Below are positions 18,098 to 27,916 of a DNA stretch of 37,069 nucleotides, in pieces; within the stretch, counting starts at the first letter, position 1, and each line of letters opens with the position of its first letter. Below the pieces are notes generated by a model. The model saw only the letters and a list, made by a program, of their open reading frames with translations. It was not told the DNA's origin and made no database searches. The stretch covers positions 1 to 37,069 of the forward strand of contig CAYOHM010000009.1 in assembly GCA_964403785.1 (NCBI GenBank), in the 5' to 3' direction. The position numbers and the translations under genes are program-made. This DNA comes from MGBC120314 sp964403785. GTDB lineage: Bacteria; Bacillota; Clostridia; Lachnospirales; Lachnospiraceae.

Positions 18098-18346
18098 TTA
18101 TATAAACCGATAAATTAATATAGCAATTAAAAGTCCGATAATACTTGCGATTGTAATCTTAATTGTCAGGCCAAATGTTAAAACAAGTACACCAAGATCA
18201 AGGACTAAAGGGGAGGTCAGACCAAATGTCCTGCCGTAATTAAGCCAGCCGATATTGGTAAGGTCGCCTATAAAGCCTCCGATTACAATACCTGTCAAAA
18301 TCAAAAGTAACAGAACCCAGGTATTTTTATTTCTTACGATTGCCAT
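18098..18346 (-). CDS. DUF4321 family small membrane protein
   Basis: This 82-residue protein has two long hydrophobic segments (about 10-30 and 45-80), joined by a loop with GGFIGDLTNIGWLNYGRTFG. It matches DUF4321, small membrane proteins of unknown function often found next to maf/radC/mreB in Clostridia. I chose ATG 18346 because GGAGG lies five bases upstream; an in-frame TTG at 18367 has no such site. It is the first gene after the candidate promoter at 18389-18397 and so leads the cell-shape cluster. Confidence 0.82.
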   Translation of the reverse strand: MAIVRNKNTWVLLLLILTGIVIGGFIGDLTNIGWLNYGRTFGLTSPLVLDLGVLVLTFGLTIKITIASIIGLLIAILIYRFI

Positions 18347-18388
18347 GTCATCCTCCGTTATAAGCAAAACTAAATATATCCTGCAAAT

Positions 18389-18397
18389 ATTTTAACA
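18389..18397 (-). promoter_or_regulatory. Candidate extended -10 promoter of the DUF4321-radC-mre-min cluster
   Basis: On the minus strand TGT directly precedes TAAAAT (18389-18394), an extended -10 element. No good -35 is present at 17 bases; TTGTGT lies about 20 bases upstream. It falls in the 114-base gap after the PLP enzyme gene, where transcription of the shape cluster would be expected to begin. Confidence 0.45.
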
Positions 18398-18460
18398 CAA
18401 CATATTTTTAAAGTACACAATAAACTCAAAAAACTATCAACAAAAAGCTACACAAACAGC

Positions 18461-19741
18461 CTAAATCTGAACAATTCCTCTGTCGATTATTGTCTGAAGG
18501 CTTTTTAAAACGCCAAGCTTTGCATGAAACCATGTAAGACCGCCCTGAAAAAATACCATATAAGGCGGCTTTAACGGACCATCGGCACTCAGTTCGATTG
18601 AAGAACCCTGCACAAACGCGCCTGCAGCCATAATTACAGATGAGTCATAGCCCGGCATATCCCAGCCCTCGGGAGTCACATAGCTGTCAACAGGAGCTGC
18701 CGCCTGAATACCCTTGCAAAATGCCTCCATCGCTTCCCTGCTCCTTAATTCTATGGACTGTATAATATCAAATCTTTTCGCATGCGATGCCGGATAAACA
18801 TTAAAGCCCAGCTTTTCATAAATTCCGGCGGCGAATATTGCACCCTTCAGTGCTGCGTTAGAAACCGTCGGTGCCATAAATAAGCCTTGAAGAATCGGCT
18901 GATTAAGGCCTAACGTTGCTCCAACCTCCTTGCCAAGACCCGGTGAGGATAATCTGTAAGATGCCAGTTCTACATACTCCCTTTTACCAACAATATAGCC
19001 TCCCACAGGTGCCAGTCCTCCGCCCGGATTTTTTATAAGCGAACCTACTGCCAAATCAGCTCCGACATCAGTAGGCTCTATCTTTTCAATAAATTCACCG
19101 TAGCAGTTGTCTACCATACAAATGACTGACGGTTTAACGGATTTTATAAAAGATATAAGCTCACCGATTTGTTCTACGGAAAGTGTCGGTCTTTTGGCGT
19201 ATCCGCGTGAACGCTGAATTGTGACCAGCTTTGTTCTTTCGTTTATCGCCTTTTTGATTCCCTCATAATCAAAGCTTGCGTCCTCTTTTAAATCTACCTG
19301 TCTGTATGTCACGCCAAACTCGGCAAGACTTCCCTTTGACGGACGTATACCGATTATTTCATCCATTGTGTCATATGGTTTTCCAACCGGTGATAAAAGC
19401 TCATCACCCGGTCTTAGTATAGAAGTAAGTGCTATATTAAGAGCATGTGTTCCGCACATAATCTGAGGTCTTACAAGAGCATCCTCCGTATGAAATATAC
19501 CTGCATATATCGCCTCAATAATCTCACGCCCCATATCATTGTAGCCATAACCGGTAGAAGCTCCAAAATGTGCCTCGCTAAGCTGGTTATCCTGCATGGC
19601 ATGAATGACCTTCATCTGATTATATTCTGCTGTTTCATCTATTTGTGAAAAACATTCCTTAAGCTCGTCAAGCACCTTTTCTCCAAATGTAAATACTTCC
19701 TCGCTTATTCCAAGCTCACTGTACATTTTCTCTAATTCCAT
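18461..19741 (-). CDS. Methionine gamma-lyase family / aluminium-resistance-type PLP enzyme (YnbB-like)
   Basis: The 426-residue protein is a fold-type I PLP enzyme of the Met_gamma_lyase family (PF06838), named for a clostridial aluminium-resistance gene and Bacillus YnbB. The predicted PLP lysine is K237 in GSLIKNPGGGLAP and the pyridine-binding Asp is D211 in MVDNCYGEF. The N-terminal HFGASTGYGYNDMGRE and RPQIMCGTHA are family signatures. Its substrate is not established; a cysteine or methionine lyase is suggested by fold only. The gene overlaps miaA by 26 bases, with GGAG six bases before its ATG. The miaA-ynbB order is conserved in Firmicutes, but the hfq gene often found between them is absent here. 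Confidence 0.9.
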   Translation of the reverse strand: MELEKMYSELGISEEVFTFGEKVLDELKECFSQIDETAEYNQMKVIHAMQDNQLSEAHFGASTGYGYNDMGREIIEAIYAGIFHTEDALVRPQIMCGTHALNIALTSILRPGDELLSPVGKPYDTMDEIIGIRPSKGSLAEFGVTYRQVDLKEDASFDYEGIKKAINERTKLVTIQRSRGYAKRPTLSVEQIGELISFIKSVKPSVICMVDNCYGEFIEKIEPTDVGADLAVGSLIKNPGGGLAPVGGYIVGKREYVELASYRLSSPGLGKEVGATLGLNQPILQGLFMAPTVSNAALKGAIFAAGIYEKLGFNVYPASHAKRFDIIQSIELRSREAMEAFCKGIQAAAPVDSYVTPEGWDMPGYDSSVIMAAGAFVQGSSIELSADGPLKPPYMVFFQGGLTWFHAKLGVLKSLQTIIDRGIVQI

Positions 19742-20684
19742 AATGTTCTCCTATCATTTTCTTCATAGCATCAAGCATAAGCTGCTTATCCTGGTTATAA
19801 TCAGAATAATCCATCCAGATAACGTCCTTTTCACGTCTAAACCATGTAAGCTGCCTTTTTGCAAAATGTCTTGTGTCCCGTTTTAAAATATAAACCGCTT
19901 CCTCAAGGGTCATTTCTCCTTCAAGATACGATAATATTTCCTTATATCCGATTCCCTTCATTGAGGTCATATCTTTTCGTGCACCTGCAGCCTTTAAAGC
20001 CTTAACCTCGTCCACAAGCCCCTCTGCCAGCATTTCATCGATGCGCTGTTCAATACGCTCATATAGAATATCCCGATTGTTATTTATAACAAAATACATA
20101 TAGTCATACGGCGATTCCTTTTTAGTTTCCCTTGCATTATGCTCAGAAATTTTTTTCCCCGTCTGCATATTAAATTCAATCGCGCGCATCACGCGTTTTA
20201 CATTATTCTCATGTATGTTTTGTGCAGATACCGGATCAATCTCCTGCAGCATATGGTGTAAATATGCCGCCCCCTTTTCATCCGCGAGCTTTTTTAATTC
20301 CGTTCTTATTGAGGATTCGCTGGTATCGTCCTCCTCCTCAAAATCAATATCCTTTAGGACTGCCTGAATGTAAAAGCCCGTTCCTCCGGCAATAACCGGC
20401 AGTCTGCCTCTTGATAAAATATCCTCTATCGCCTGTTTTGCCAGCTCTTTAAATTTATATATATTAAATTCTTCAAATGGACTGATAATATCAATTAAAT
20501 GATGTCTTACTCCGTCCATCTCGTCCGGCCTAACCTTAGCCGTACCAATATCCATTCCACGGTATACCTGCATTGAATCGGCACTGATAATTTCACCGTT
20601 AAATGCCTTTGCAATCTTAATTGAATTTTCAGTCTTGCCCACGCTGGTCGGGCCCGTAATAACAATAAGGGGATGCTTTTCCAT
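19716..20684 (-). CDS. miaA: tRNA dimethylallyltransferase MiaA
   Basis: MiaA adds a dimethylallyl group to N6 of A37 in tRNAs that read codons starting with U. The 322-residue protein has the P-loop GPTSVGKTENS, the ISADSMQVYRGMDIGTAKV segment that binds the isoprenoid donor, and the GGTGFYIQAVL motif. The swinging domain carries RDTRHFAKRQLTWFRRE near the C-terminus. I chose ATG 20684 because AAAGGTG lies seven bases upstream; the GTG at 20693 would use part of that site. Together with miaB upstream it completes the i6A to ms2i6A route. It starts 12 bases after the mutL stop. Confidence 0.95.
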   Translation of the reverse strand: MEKHPLIVITGPTSVGKTENSIKIAKAFNGEIISADSMQVYRGMDIGTAKVRPDEMDGVRHHLIDIISPFEEFNIYKFKELAKQAIEDILSRGRLPVIAGGTGFYIQAVLKDIDFEEEDDTSESSIRTELKKLADEKGAAYLHHMLQEIDPVSAQNIHENNVKRVMRAIEFNMQTGKKISEHNARETKKESPYDYMYFVINNNRDILYERIEQRIDEMLAEGLVDEVKALKAAGARKDMTSMKGIGYKEILSYLEGEMTLEEAVYILKRDTRHFAKRQLTWFRREKDVIWMDYSDYNQDKQLMLDAMKKMIGEHYGIRENVQ

Positions 20685-20696
20685 ATTAATCACCTT

Positions 20697-22547
20697 TTAT
20701 ATTATTCGTTTGAATTTTTTTTCTATTTCGTATTTGGTCATTGAAATAATTGTCGGACGTCCATGCGGGCAATTATACGGATTTTCAAGCGTAAGCAGTT
20801 CGTTTATAAGGCTCCTCGCCTCGTCATAGGATAATCTGTTATTACCCTTGACAGCCGCTTTACATGCTATTGTAGCTATCTTGTCATGTACGGAGGTAAT
20901 CGTCCTGTAATTACCCTGTGTTAATTCGTCAAGAATTTCCATAAATACGGCTTTTTCATTCAATTTAAAAAGCTCAAGCGGAACCGCGGTAATAGCATAT
21001 TCCCTGCCGCCAAACGGTTCTATTTCATAACCGAATTCCCTGAAATATTCTAAATTTTGATTTATTATCTGAGCTTCATTCATACTAAGTGTTACAATAA
21101 TCGGAGGCAGAAGATTTTGCGATGCTTTTGTATTATTCTCAAACCTCGCCATTATACGCTCATACAGTACCTTTTCGTGCGCTGCATGCTGGTCAATCAT
21201 ATACATCTTATCCTCAAATTCTATAATCCAGTAGGTATCAAAAAGCTGCCCGATAATCTTATGCTTTACAACATTCCTGCTATCAAGGAGCTTTTCCTCA
21301 AACATCGAAAGCTGTGTCGGATTTACCGCATTATCAGCTGCACCTTCATAACGTGCAGGTTCATTTACAATGGGATTCGTGCTCTTTGCTGCTGCGGTAA
21401 TGATGTAATCAGGCTCTTTTACAGGTTCTTTTACAGGTACTTTGGCGGGTTCTTTAATTTGCTCCATCCTGCTCTTTTCAAACGGTTCAGGTATATGCTG
21501 CGGTATGGGAGCTTTTTCCTTTGCCGGGTTATCCTTGTCAAGCTCAACCGTCTGAATAAATTCCTTATGAGTAAGCACGGCTGTAAGCTCCGATATGACT
21601 GTTTTGTAAACCTCATCACCATCTGAAAAACGTATATCCATTTTGGTCGGGTGTACATTTACATCAATAAGTGACGGCTCCACCGTAAAGAAAAGTGCGC
21701 AAAATGGGTACTGGTGCTGCATAAGAAATGGTTTATATGCCTCTTCTATTGCACGATTGACAATATTACTCTTAATATAACGGCCGTTTATATAGTAATT
21801 TTCAAAATTTCTGTTTCCTCTGTTTACAGCAGGTTTTCCTATAAAACCGCCTATGCTTAAATAATCACCTTTATAATTTACCGAAAGCAAATTTGAAGTA
21901 ATGTCTTTTCCGTAAATATGGTATATTACATCCTTTACATTGCCGTTTCCGGCTGTATACAGCTTGTTCTGTCCGTTGCTGATAAATCTGAAGGATATAT
22001 CGGGATGTGACATTGCCAGCCTTTCAATTAAGTCCGAAATATATCCGCCCTCGGTAGTTGCAGACTTAAGAAATTTTTTTCTCGCAGGGGTATTGTAGAA
22101 AAGATTCCTGACTATAAAGGTTGTTCCGTCAGGGCATCCGATTCCCTCTATATTCCTTTCTTTGCCGCCTTCAATCACATATCTTGTTCCCATAAGGCTT
22201 TCATGTGTCTTGGTAATAAGCTCCACCTGTGCAACCGCGCAGATACTTGACAATGCCTCACCTCTAAAGCCCAAAGAGCTTATTGTAAGCAGGTCCTCAA
22301 CGGATGAAATCTTGCTCGTTGAATGTCTGAGGAACGCCAGAGGAATATCCTCCTTCACAAATCCCCCTCCATTGTCGGTAATTCTTATAAAGGAGGTTCC
22401 TCCGTCCTTTATCTCAACCGTAATTGCACTTGCTTTGGCATCAATGGAATTTTCAACAAGCTCCTTCACCACGGAGGAAGGACGCTCAATAACCTCTCCG
22501 GCTGCTATTTTATTAATTGTAATAGGATCTAATACTTTAATAGACAT
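20697..22547 (-). CDS. mutL: DNA mismatch repair protein MutL (endonuclease type)
   Basis: MutL links MutS mismatch recognition to strand removal. The 616-residue protein has the GHKL ATPase motifs NKIAAGEVIERP, ENSIDAKA, TDNGGGF and STSKISSVEDLLTISSLGFRGEA, the last quoted here as STSKI and GFRGEALSS. A flexible linker follows (about 340-420), rich in Lys-Glu-Pro repeats. The C-terminal domain has the nuclease motif DQHAAHEKVLYE (from about residue 452) and the zinc-site CPHGRPT. This MutL therefore nicks DNA itself, as expected in bacteria without MutH. ATG 22547 lies two bases after the mutS stop with AGGG upstream; an ATG at 22562 has no ribosome binding site. Confidence 0.95.
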   Translation of the reverse strand: MSIKVLDPITINKIAAGEVIERPSSVVKELVENSIDAKASAITVEIKDGGTSFIRITDNGGGFVKEDIPLAFLRHSTSKISSVEDLLTISSLGFRGEALSSICAVAQVELITKTHESLMGTRYVIEGGKERNIEGIGCPDGTTFIVRNLFYNTPARKKFLKSATTEGGYISDLIERLAMSHPDISFRFISNGQNKLYTAGNGNVKDVIYHIYGKDITSNLLSVNYKGDYLSIGGFIGKPAVNRGNRNFENYYINGRYIKSNIVNRAIEEAYKPFLMQHQYPFCALFFTVEPSLIDVNVHPTKMDIRFSDGDEVYKTVISELTAVLTHKEFIQTVELDKDNPAKEKAPIPQHIPEPFEKSRMEQIKEPAKVPVKEPVKEPDYIITAAAKSTNPIVNEPARYEGAADNAVNPTQLSMFEEKLLDSRNVVKHKIIGQLFDTYWIIEFEDKMYMIDQHAAHEKVLYERIMARFENNTKASQNLLPPIIVTLSMNEAQIINQNLEYFREFGYEIEPFGGREYAITAVPLELFKLNEKAVFMEILDELTQGNYRTITSVHDKIATIACKAAVKGNNRLSYDEARSLINELLTLENPYNCPHGRPTIISMTKYEIEKKFKRII

Positions 22548-22549
22548 TT

Positions 22550-25219
22550 TTAACCCTGCCATCTGTTTTTAATCTTATTTTGTAAGCTGTAAAGCGTATT
22601 TAACGCATCAATAGGCGTAATATTACTTAAATCAAGGCTCTTTAGCTCTTCGAGGATATCATCATCCTGAACAACATCAAAAAGCGACATCTGCTCAAGG
22701 TCAACCTCATCAAGCTTTTTGGATTTTTTCTTTGACTGCTGCTGTCCGAATGCCTGTGCAATATCCCTTGCTCTCTGGGATATGTCGGCATCACTAAGTT
22801 CATCCACAAGTTCTTTGGCTCTCTGTATTACAGTATCGGGTACACCTGCCAGCTTAGCAACCTGAATACCATAACTTTTATCAGCCCCTCCCCTGATTAT
22901 CTTACGGAGGAAAACTATATCATCACCCTGCTCCTTTACGGCAATACAATAATTATTAACTCCGTTTAATGTTCCCTCAAGCTCTGTAAGCTCATGATAG
23001 TGAGTTGCAAATAATGTCTTAGCTCCAAGGATACGCGGATTTGAAATATATTCAACAACCGCCCATGCAATGCTAAGCCCGTCAAAGGTTGATGTTCCGC
23101 GTCCGATTTCGTCCAGAATAATAAGTGAATTGCTTGTGGCATTACGCAAAATATTGGCAACCTCGGTCATTTCAACCATAAATGTACTCTGACCTGATGC
23201 AAGGTCATCCGAGGCTCCGACTCTTGTAAATATACGGTCAACTATTCCGATATTTGCAGCCTGGGCAGGCACAAATGAGCCAATCTGCGCCATAAGAACA
23301 ATCAGTGCCGCCTGACGCATATATGTTGATTTTCCTGCCATATTCGGACCTGTTATGATTGAAACCCTGTTTGAAGAATTATCCAGCAAAATGTCATTGG
23401 AAACAAACATATCATTTGTAATCATCTTCTCAACAACAGGATGGCGTCCTGCCTTGACATCAATAATGCCCTTTTCGTTTATTAAAGGCTTCACATAGTT
23501 ATTTTGTTCAGCGACAAGCGCCAGAGAGCAAAAAACATCAAGGTCAGCTATTGCCTTGGCTGTATTTTGAATACGGACAACCTCTGCGGCAATTTTTTCC
23601 CTGATTTCACAGAAAACATCATATTCGATTACATAAAGCTTATCCTCTGCGCCCATAATAATGTCTTCAAGTTCTTTTAATTTAGGCGTTGTATAGCGCT
23701 CCATATTGGATAGAGTCTGTTTTCTTATATATTCTTCAGGCACCATACCTGTATAAGAATTTGTTACCTCTATCGTATAACCGAATACCTTGTTATATTT
23801 TATCCTCAGATTCTTTATACCAGTCTTTTCTTTTTCCTGTGTTTCAAAATCCATCAGCCATTTCTTGCCTTCTGTTTTTGAAAGCCTGAGCCTGTCTATT
23901 TCTTCATTAAAGCCATTCTTTATAATACCGCCTTCGCGGATCGTTATCGGAGCCTCCTCGTCAATGGAATTATTTATAAGACTGAATATATCTGATAAAT
24001 CATCCATATTCCGGTTTATCTCATTTAACAGCCCCGAGTTAAAATCGTTTAGAATAGTCTTGATATGAGGAAGCATTTCAAGCGAGCTGCGAAGTGCCAG
24101 TAAATCCCTCGGATTGGCGGATTTACATGAAACCTTACTCATAATACGTTCAAAATCATAAATCGGATTGAGATATTCACGCAGCTCCTCTCTGGAGATT
24201 GCGTTGGCATTCAAATCAGCTATTGCCTCCTGACGATGCAGGATTTCTTCCCTGTCAATCAACGGCTGTTCTATGATACTGCGCAGCCTGCGCGCACCCA
24301 TGGCAGTCTTTGTCTTGTCAAGAACCCACAGAAGTGAACCTCTTTTTTGTTTTTCACGGAGAGTTTCCACAAGCTCAAGATTCCTTCTGGACGAGCTGTC
24401 AATTATCATAAATTTACCGGTTGAATACGGAATTAACCTTGTAATATGCTCAAGTGAGGTTTTCTGTGTTTCAATAAGGTACAGCAAAAGAGCGCCCGCT
24501 GCTATTGTGCCGGTCGGATAATCTTTAATTCCAAGTCCCTCTATACTTTTTAACTTAAAATGTTCAAGAAGAGCCTTATTATCCAAATCCTCGTCAAAAT
24601 ACCATGAATCAAGGGATGACATAGTAATATTCAGCCTTTGAACCAAATCCTCCAGCTCAATTCCACTCATATACAAGGATTCATTACATATTATCTCGGA
24701 AGGTGAGAATTTGTTGATTTCATCAATTAAAACGCGGCCCGTCTCAACCTCTGTCACATAGTAGTCACCCGTTGACACGTCAGCTACCGAAATGCCGATA
24801 TTATCACCGGTATAAACAATGCACATAAGATAATTATTACGGCTTTCATCAAGAGCCTGTGAATTAATGTTTGTTCCCGGTGTGACAACACGAATCACTT
24901 CACGCTTAACAAGCCCCTTTGCCAGTTTTGGGTCCTCAATCTGTTCACAAATCGCAACCTTATAACCCTTTGCAACGAGCTTATTAATATATCCATCCGC
25001 CGAGTGGAACGGCACACCGCACATAGGTGCTCTTTCGTCAAGTCCGCAGCTCTTACCGGTAAGCGTCAGCTCAAGCTCTCTGGACGCGGTATGTGCATCA
25101 TCAAAAAACATTTCATAAAAATCTCCGAGACGGTAAAACAAAATGCAGTCCTTATATTTTGCTTTTGTTTCCAGATACGCCTGCATCATAGGTGTAGCAT
25201 CTGATAAATTATCACTCAT
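22550..25219 (-). CDS. mutS: DNA mismatch repair protein MutS
   Basis: MutS recognises mismatches and small loops. The 889-residue protein has the mismatch-contacting Phe-x-Glu near residues 34-36 (RLGDFYEMF), the connector, lever and clamp regions, and the ABC-type ATPase. In the ATPase, Walker A is GPNMAGKST (about 624-632), Walker B is LIILDEIGRGTST and the C-terminal helix-turn-helix lies near YGIQVAKLAGVP. The length is typical of MutS1 rather than MutS2. I chose ATG 25219, which overlaps the miaB stop (ATGAGTGA, 8 nt) and puts the N-terminus where the family begins. An upstream in-frame start would add 21 residues inside miaB. Confidence 0.96.
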   Translation of the reverse strand: MSDNLSDATPMMQAYLETKAKYKDCILFYRLGDFYEMFFDDAHTASRELELTLTGKSCGLDERAPMCGVPFHSADGYINKLVAKGYKVAICEQIEDPKLAKGLVKREVIRVVTPGTNINSQALDESRNNYLMCIVYTGDNIGISVADVSTGDYYVTEVETGRVLIDEINKFSPSEIICNESLYMSGIELEDLVQRLNITMSSLDSWYFDEDLDNKALLEHFKLKSIEGLGIKDYPTGTIAAGALLLYLIETQKTSLEHITRLIPYSTGKFMIIDSSSRRNLELVETLREKQKRGSLLWVLDKTKTAMGARRLRSIIEQPLIDREEILHRQEAIADLNANAISREELREYLNPIYDFERIMSKVSCKSANPRDLLALRSSLEMLPHIKTILNDFNSGLLNEINRNMDDLSDIFSLINNSIDEEAPITIREGGIIKNGFNEEIDRLRLSKTEGKKWLMDFETQEKEKTGIKNLRIKYNKVFGYTIEVTNSYTGMVPEEYIRKQTLSNMERYTTPKLKELEDIIMGAEDKLYVIEYDVFCEIREKIAAEVVRIQNTAKAIADLDVFCSLALVAEQNNYVKPLINEKGIIDVKAGRHPVVEKMITNDMFVSNDILLDNSSNRVSIITGPNMAGKSTYMRQAALIVLMAQIGSFVPAQAANIGIVDRIFTRVGASDDLASGQSTFMVEMTEVANILRNATSNSLIILDEIGRGTSTFDGLSIAWAVVEYISNPRILGAKTLFATHYHELTELEGTLNGVNNYCIAVKEQGDDIVFLRKIIRGGADKSYGIQVAKLAGVPDTVIQRAKELVDELSDADISQRARDIAQAFGQQQSKKKSKKLDEVDLEQMSLFDVVQDDDILEELKSLDLSNITPIDALNTLYSLQNKIKNRWQG

Positions 25220-26657
25220 TAGCGGCGCCTGTCCTTTCTCCGAAATAATAAAAGCCCTTTGCTTCTTTAAGATAAACTTCAACTATACTTCCAATAAGTG
25301 TTTCATCACCTGCAAAATGCACCAGAATATTATTTGATAATCTTCCGGTTACCAGCTTCTCATCATGTTCGCTTACAGATTCGACAAGGACTTTTTGTGT
25401 TGTTCCTTCGTATTTAGAGGACTCCTGGGCAGAGATTTTCTGCACCTCTTTAAGCAATCTGTCAAAACGGTTTTTGATGACATCCTCCGGTATCTGATTT
25501 TCCATAACAGCGGCAGGCGTTCCGGTACGTTTTGAATAAATGAAGGTATACGCACTGTCAAAACGTGATTTTCTCACAACATCAATCGTATCAAGAAAAT
25601 CTTCTTCACTCTCGTCAGGAAAACCAACAATAATATCCGTTGTAATCGATACATCCGGTATTTTATTTCTTATTCGTTCTACAAGCGCAAGGTACTGCTC
25701 CTTTGTATAGTGCCTGTTCATTTTTTTCAAAATCTTGGTACTTCCGGATTGAAGAGGCAAATGTATGTGATGACAAATTTTTTCGGATTTGCTCATAACA
25801 TCTATTAATTCGTCCGACAAATCCTTTGGATGCGGCGTCATAAACCTTATGCGCTCAAGTCCCTCTATCTTTTCTATTTGTGCAAGAAGCTGTGCAAAGG
25901 AAATCGGATTCTCAAGATTTTTTCCATATGAATTGACATTTTGTCCGAGAAGCATAACCTCCTTGACACCATCTGCGGCAAGAAGTTCAATTTCACGAAC
26001 AATATCCCGCGGCTCACGGCTTCTTTCCCTGCCGCGCACATATGGTACAATACAGTACGTGCAGAAATTATTGCATCCAAACATAATATTTACGCCGGAT
26101 TTAAATGAAAATTTACGTTCACTCGGAAGGTCCTCCACTATCTTGTCAGTATCCTTCCATATGTCAATTATTATTCTGTCAGAATTAAGACTTGTATATA
26201 CTAATTCTGCAAATTTGTAAATATTATGTGTTCCGAAAATCAAGCTGACAAACGGATATGAGCTTTTAATTTTCTCCACCACCTGTGGCTCCTGCATCAT
26301 ACAGCCGCACAGTGCAATTATCATATCCGGATTTTTCTTCTTGAAGTTCTTGAGAGCTCCCAGACGTCCGTAAACTCTTGTATTGGCATTTTCTCTTACC
26401 GTGCAAGTGTTAAAAATCACGAAATCACAATTTTCGTCCTCCGTAATCTCATATCCGATTTTTTCCAGAATACCGACTAATTTTTCAGAATCCCTTGCAT
26501 TCATCTGACACCCGAAGGTATTAACGCATGCCCTTAACCTTCTTCCGAACTCTTTTTCTTTATTGGCAACATATTCGTGGCATTTATCCATAAATTCATA
26601 TTGTCTTTTTGTTTCCTGTATTGAATCAGGAGTTTTAATATTTTCTTTTAGTTCCAT
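25212..26657 (-). CDS. miaB: tRNA-2-methylthio-N6-dimethylallyladenosine synthase MiaB
   Basis: MiaB is a radical SAM methylthiotransferase that converts i6A37 to ms2i6A37 in tRNA. The 481-residue protein has three parts. The N-terminal UPF0004 domain has cysteines for the auxiliary Fe-S cluster (C50 in NTFGCQMN, C85 in NTCTV, and CGCM at 117-119). The radical SAM CxxxCxxC lies at C195, C199 and C202 (GCNNFCTYC). The C-terminal TRAM domain has VTGRLSNN and AKGFYYFGE. The N-terminus is about 40 residues longer than in E. coli, which is common in Clostridia. GGAT precedes the ATG. Gap to proA is two bases and overlap with mutS is eight. Confidence 0.96.
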   Translation of the reverse strand: MELKENIKTPDSIQETKRQYEFMDKCHEYVANKEKEFGRRLRACVNTFGCQMNARDSEKLVGILEKIGYEITEDENCDFVIFNTCTVRENANTRVYGRLGALKNFKKKNPDMIIALCGCMMQEPQVVEKIKSSYPFVSLIFGTHNIYKFAELVYTSLNSDRIIIDIWKDTDKIVEDLPSERKFSFKSGVNIMFGCNNFCTYCIVPYVRGRERSREPRDIVREIELLAADGVKEVMLLGQNVNSYGKNLENPISFAQLLAQIEKIEGLERIRFMTPHPKDLSDELIDVMSKSEKICHHIHLPLQSGSTKILKKMNRHYTKEQYLALVERIRNKIPDVSITTDIIVGFPDESEEDFLDTIDVVRKSRFDSAYTFIYSKRTGTPAAVMENQIPEDVIKNRFDRLLKEVQKISAQESSKYEGTTQKVLVESVSEHDEKLVTGRLSNNILVHFAGDETLIGSIVEVYLKEAKGFYYFGERTGAANE

Positions 26658-26659
26658 AA

Positions 26660-27907
26660 TTATCCTCTTACCTGTCCGTCACCGTAAATAATATATTTGG
26701 TGGTTGTCAGCTCCTTAAGTCCCATAGGTCCTCTCGCATGGAGCTTTTGTGTACTGATTCCTATTTCAGCGCCAAAACCGAATTCAAAGCCATCAGTAAA
26801 ACGTGTTGACGCATTTACATATACACAGGCAGCGTCCACCTCCTCAAGAAACTTTTGTGAATTTGCATAATCCCTTGTGATAATCGACTCTGAATGACCT
26901 GTGTTATATTTGTTGATATGTTCTATGGCTTCATCAATATCATTAACTATCCTGCAGGAAAGAATATAGTCAAGGTACTCCTTCCCCCAATCCTCCTGAG
27001 TTGCCGGAACGATTTGCGGTGCAAGCTCCATAGACAGTTCATCACCGCGAATCTCAACGTTTTTCTCACACAGTTTTTTTGCCATAAGCGGAATAAAATC
27101 CTTGGCAATGGCTCTATGCACAACAACGGATTCACAGGCATTGCACACTCCTATGCGCTGTGTTTTTGCATTTACAATAATATTGATTGCCATATCAAAA
27201 TCCGCTGTTTCATCAACATAAATATGACAATTTCCGGTGCCGGTTTCGATAACCGGAACTGTGCTGTTCTCTACAACCATTTTAATAAGGCCTGCGCCGC
27301 CGCGCGGAATGATAACATCTATATAAGCATTAAGCTTAAGCATCTGTTTTACAAGCTCTCTGTCCGTATCCGTAATAAGTGAAACAGCGCTGCAATCAAT
27401 CCCGCTTTCTTTTAATGCCTCGTCGATTACCTCAACAATCTTAATATTGGAATTAATTGCATCGGAACCGCCGCGGAGAATTACTGCATTGCCTGTTTTA
27501 AAGCACAATGCAAATGCATCCGCCGTAACATTCGGTCTTGATTCATAAATAATGCCGATAACACCGAGAGGAACCCTTTTTTGACCAATAACCAGCCCAT
27601 TCGGACGTTTTTTCATTGAAAGCACTTCGCCCACCGGGTCATCAAGCGATGCAACCTGGCGAATACCCTGTGCCATCTGTTCAATTCTTTTTGAGTCCAG
27701 TCTTAGCCTGTCCGTCATGGCAGGGCTCATATTTGACTTTACTGCGTTATCAATATCAATTTCATTGGCAGCAATAATATCTTCTTTTCTCTTTATTAAG
27801 TTATCCGCAGCAGCAATTAGCGCTTCATTCTTTTTTGTAACTCCAAGCTTTGCGAGTGCCCTTGCGGCAATAACCGCATTTTGTCCCAGTTCTTCTAAAT
27901 ATGACAT
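26660..27907 (-). CDS. proA: Gamma-glutamyl phosphate reductase
   Basis: ProA reduces gamma-glutamyl phosphate to glutamate-5-semialdehyde with NADPH, the second step of proline synthesis. The 415-residue protein has the aldehyde dehydrogenase fold. The catalytic Cys lies in QRIGVCNACES, and the motifs PLGVIGIIYESRPNVTADA, GNAVILRGGSDA and FTDGFEFGFGAEIGIST support ProA over other ALDH members; the PLGVIG and FGFGAEIG segments are the clearest. GGAG lies seven bases before the ATG. It is separated from proB by the DUF896 and cyclo-ligase genes, all packed with gaps of 0-9 bases. Confidence 0.97.
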   Translation of the reverse strand: MSYLEELGQNAVIAARALAKLGVTKKNEALIAAADNLIKRKEDIIAANEIDIDNAVKSNMSPAMTDRLRLDSKRIEQMAQGIRQVASLDDPVGEVLSMKKRPNGLVIGQKRVPLGVIGIIYESRPNVTADAFALCFKTGNAVILRGGSDAINSNIKIVEVIDEALKESGIDCSAVSLITDTDRELVKQMLKLNAYIDVIIPRGGAGLIKMVVENSTVPVIETGTGNCHIYVDETADFDMAINIIVNAKTQRIGVCNACESVVVHRAIAKDFIPLMAKKLCEKNVEIRGDELSMELAPQIVPATQEDWGKEYLDYILSCRIVNDIDEAIEHINKYNTGHSESIITRDYANSQKFLEEVDAACVYVNASTRFTDGFEFGFGAEIGISTQKLHARGPMGLKELTTTKYIIYGDGQVRG

Positions 27908-27916
27908 AGTTTTCTC

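Noticed and set aside
21415..21470. Tandem-repeat-like DNA in mutL
   Set aside because: It encodes Lys-Glu-Pro repeats in the flexible linker of MutL, a normal variable region, not a separate repeat element.
21057..21626. Plus-strand frame of 189 codons opposite mutL
   Set aside because: Antisense shadow of a well-conserved gene, with Cys/Tyr/Arg-rich low-quality translation and no start signals.
25220..25282. 21-residue N-terminal extension of mutS
   Set aside because: It lies inside miaB, and MutS homology begins just after ATG 25219, which overlaps the miaB stop.
26894..27382. Plus-strand frame of 162 codons opposite proA
   Set aside because: Antisense to the ProA catalytic region; composition rich in Cys and Asn as expected of a shadow frame.
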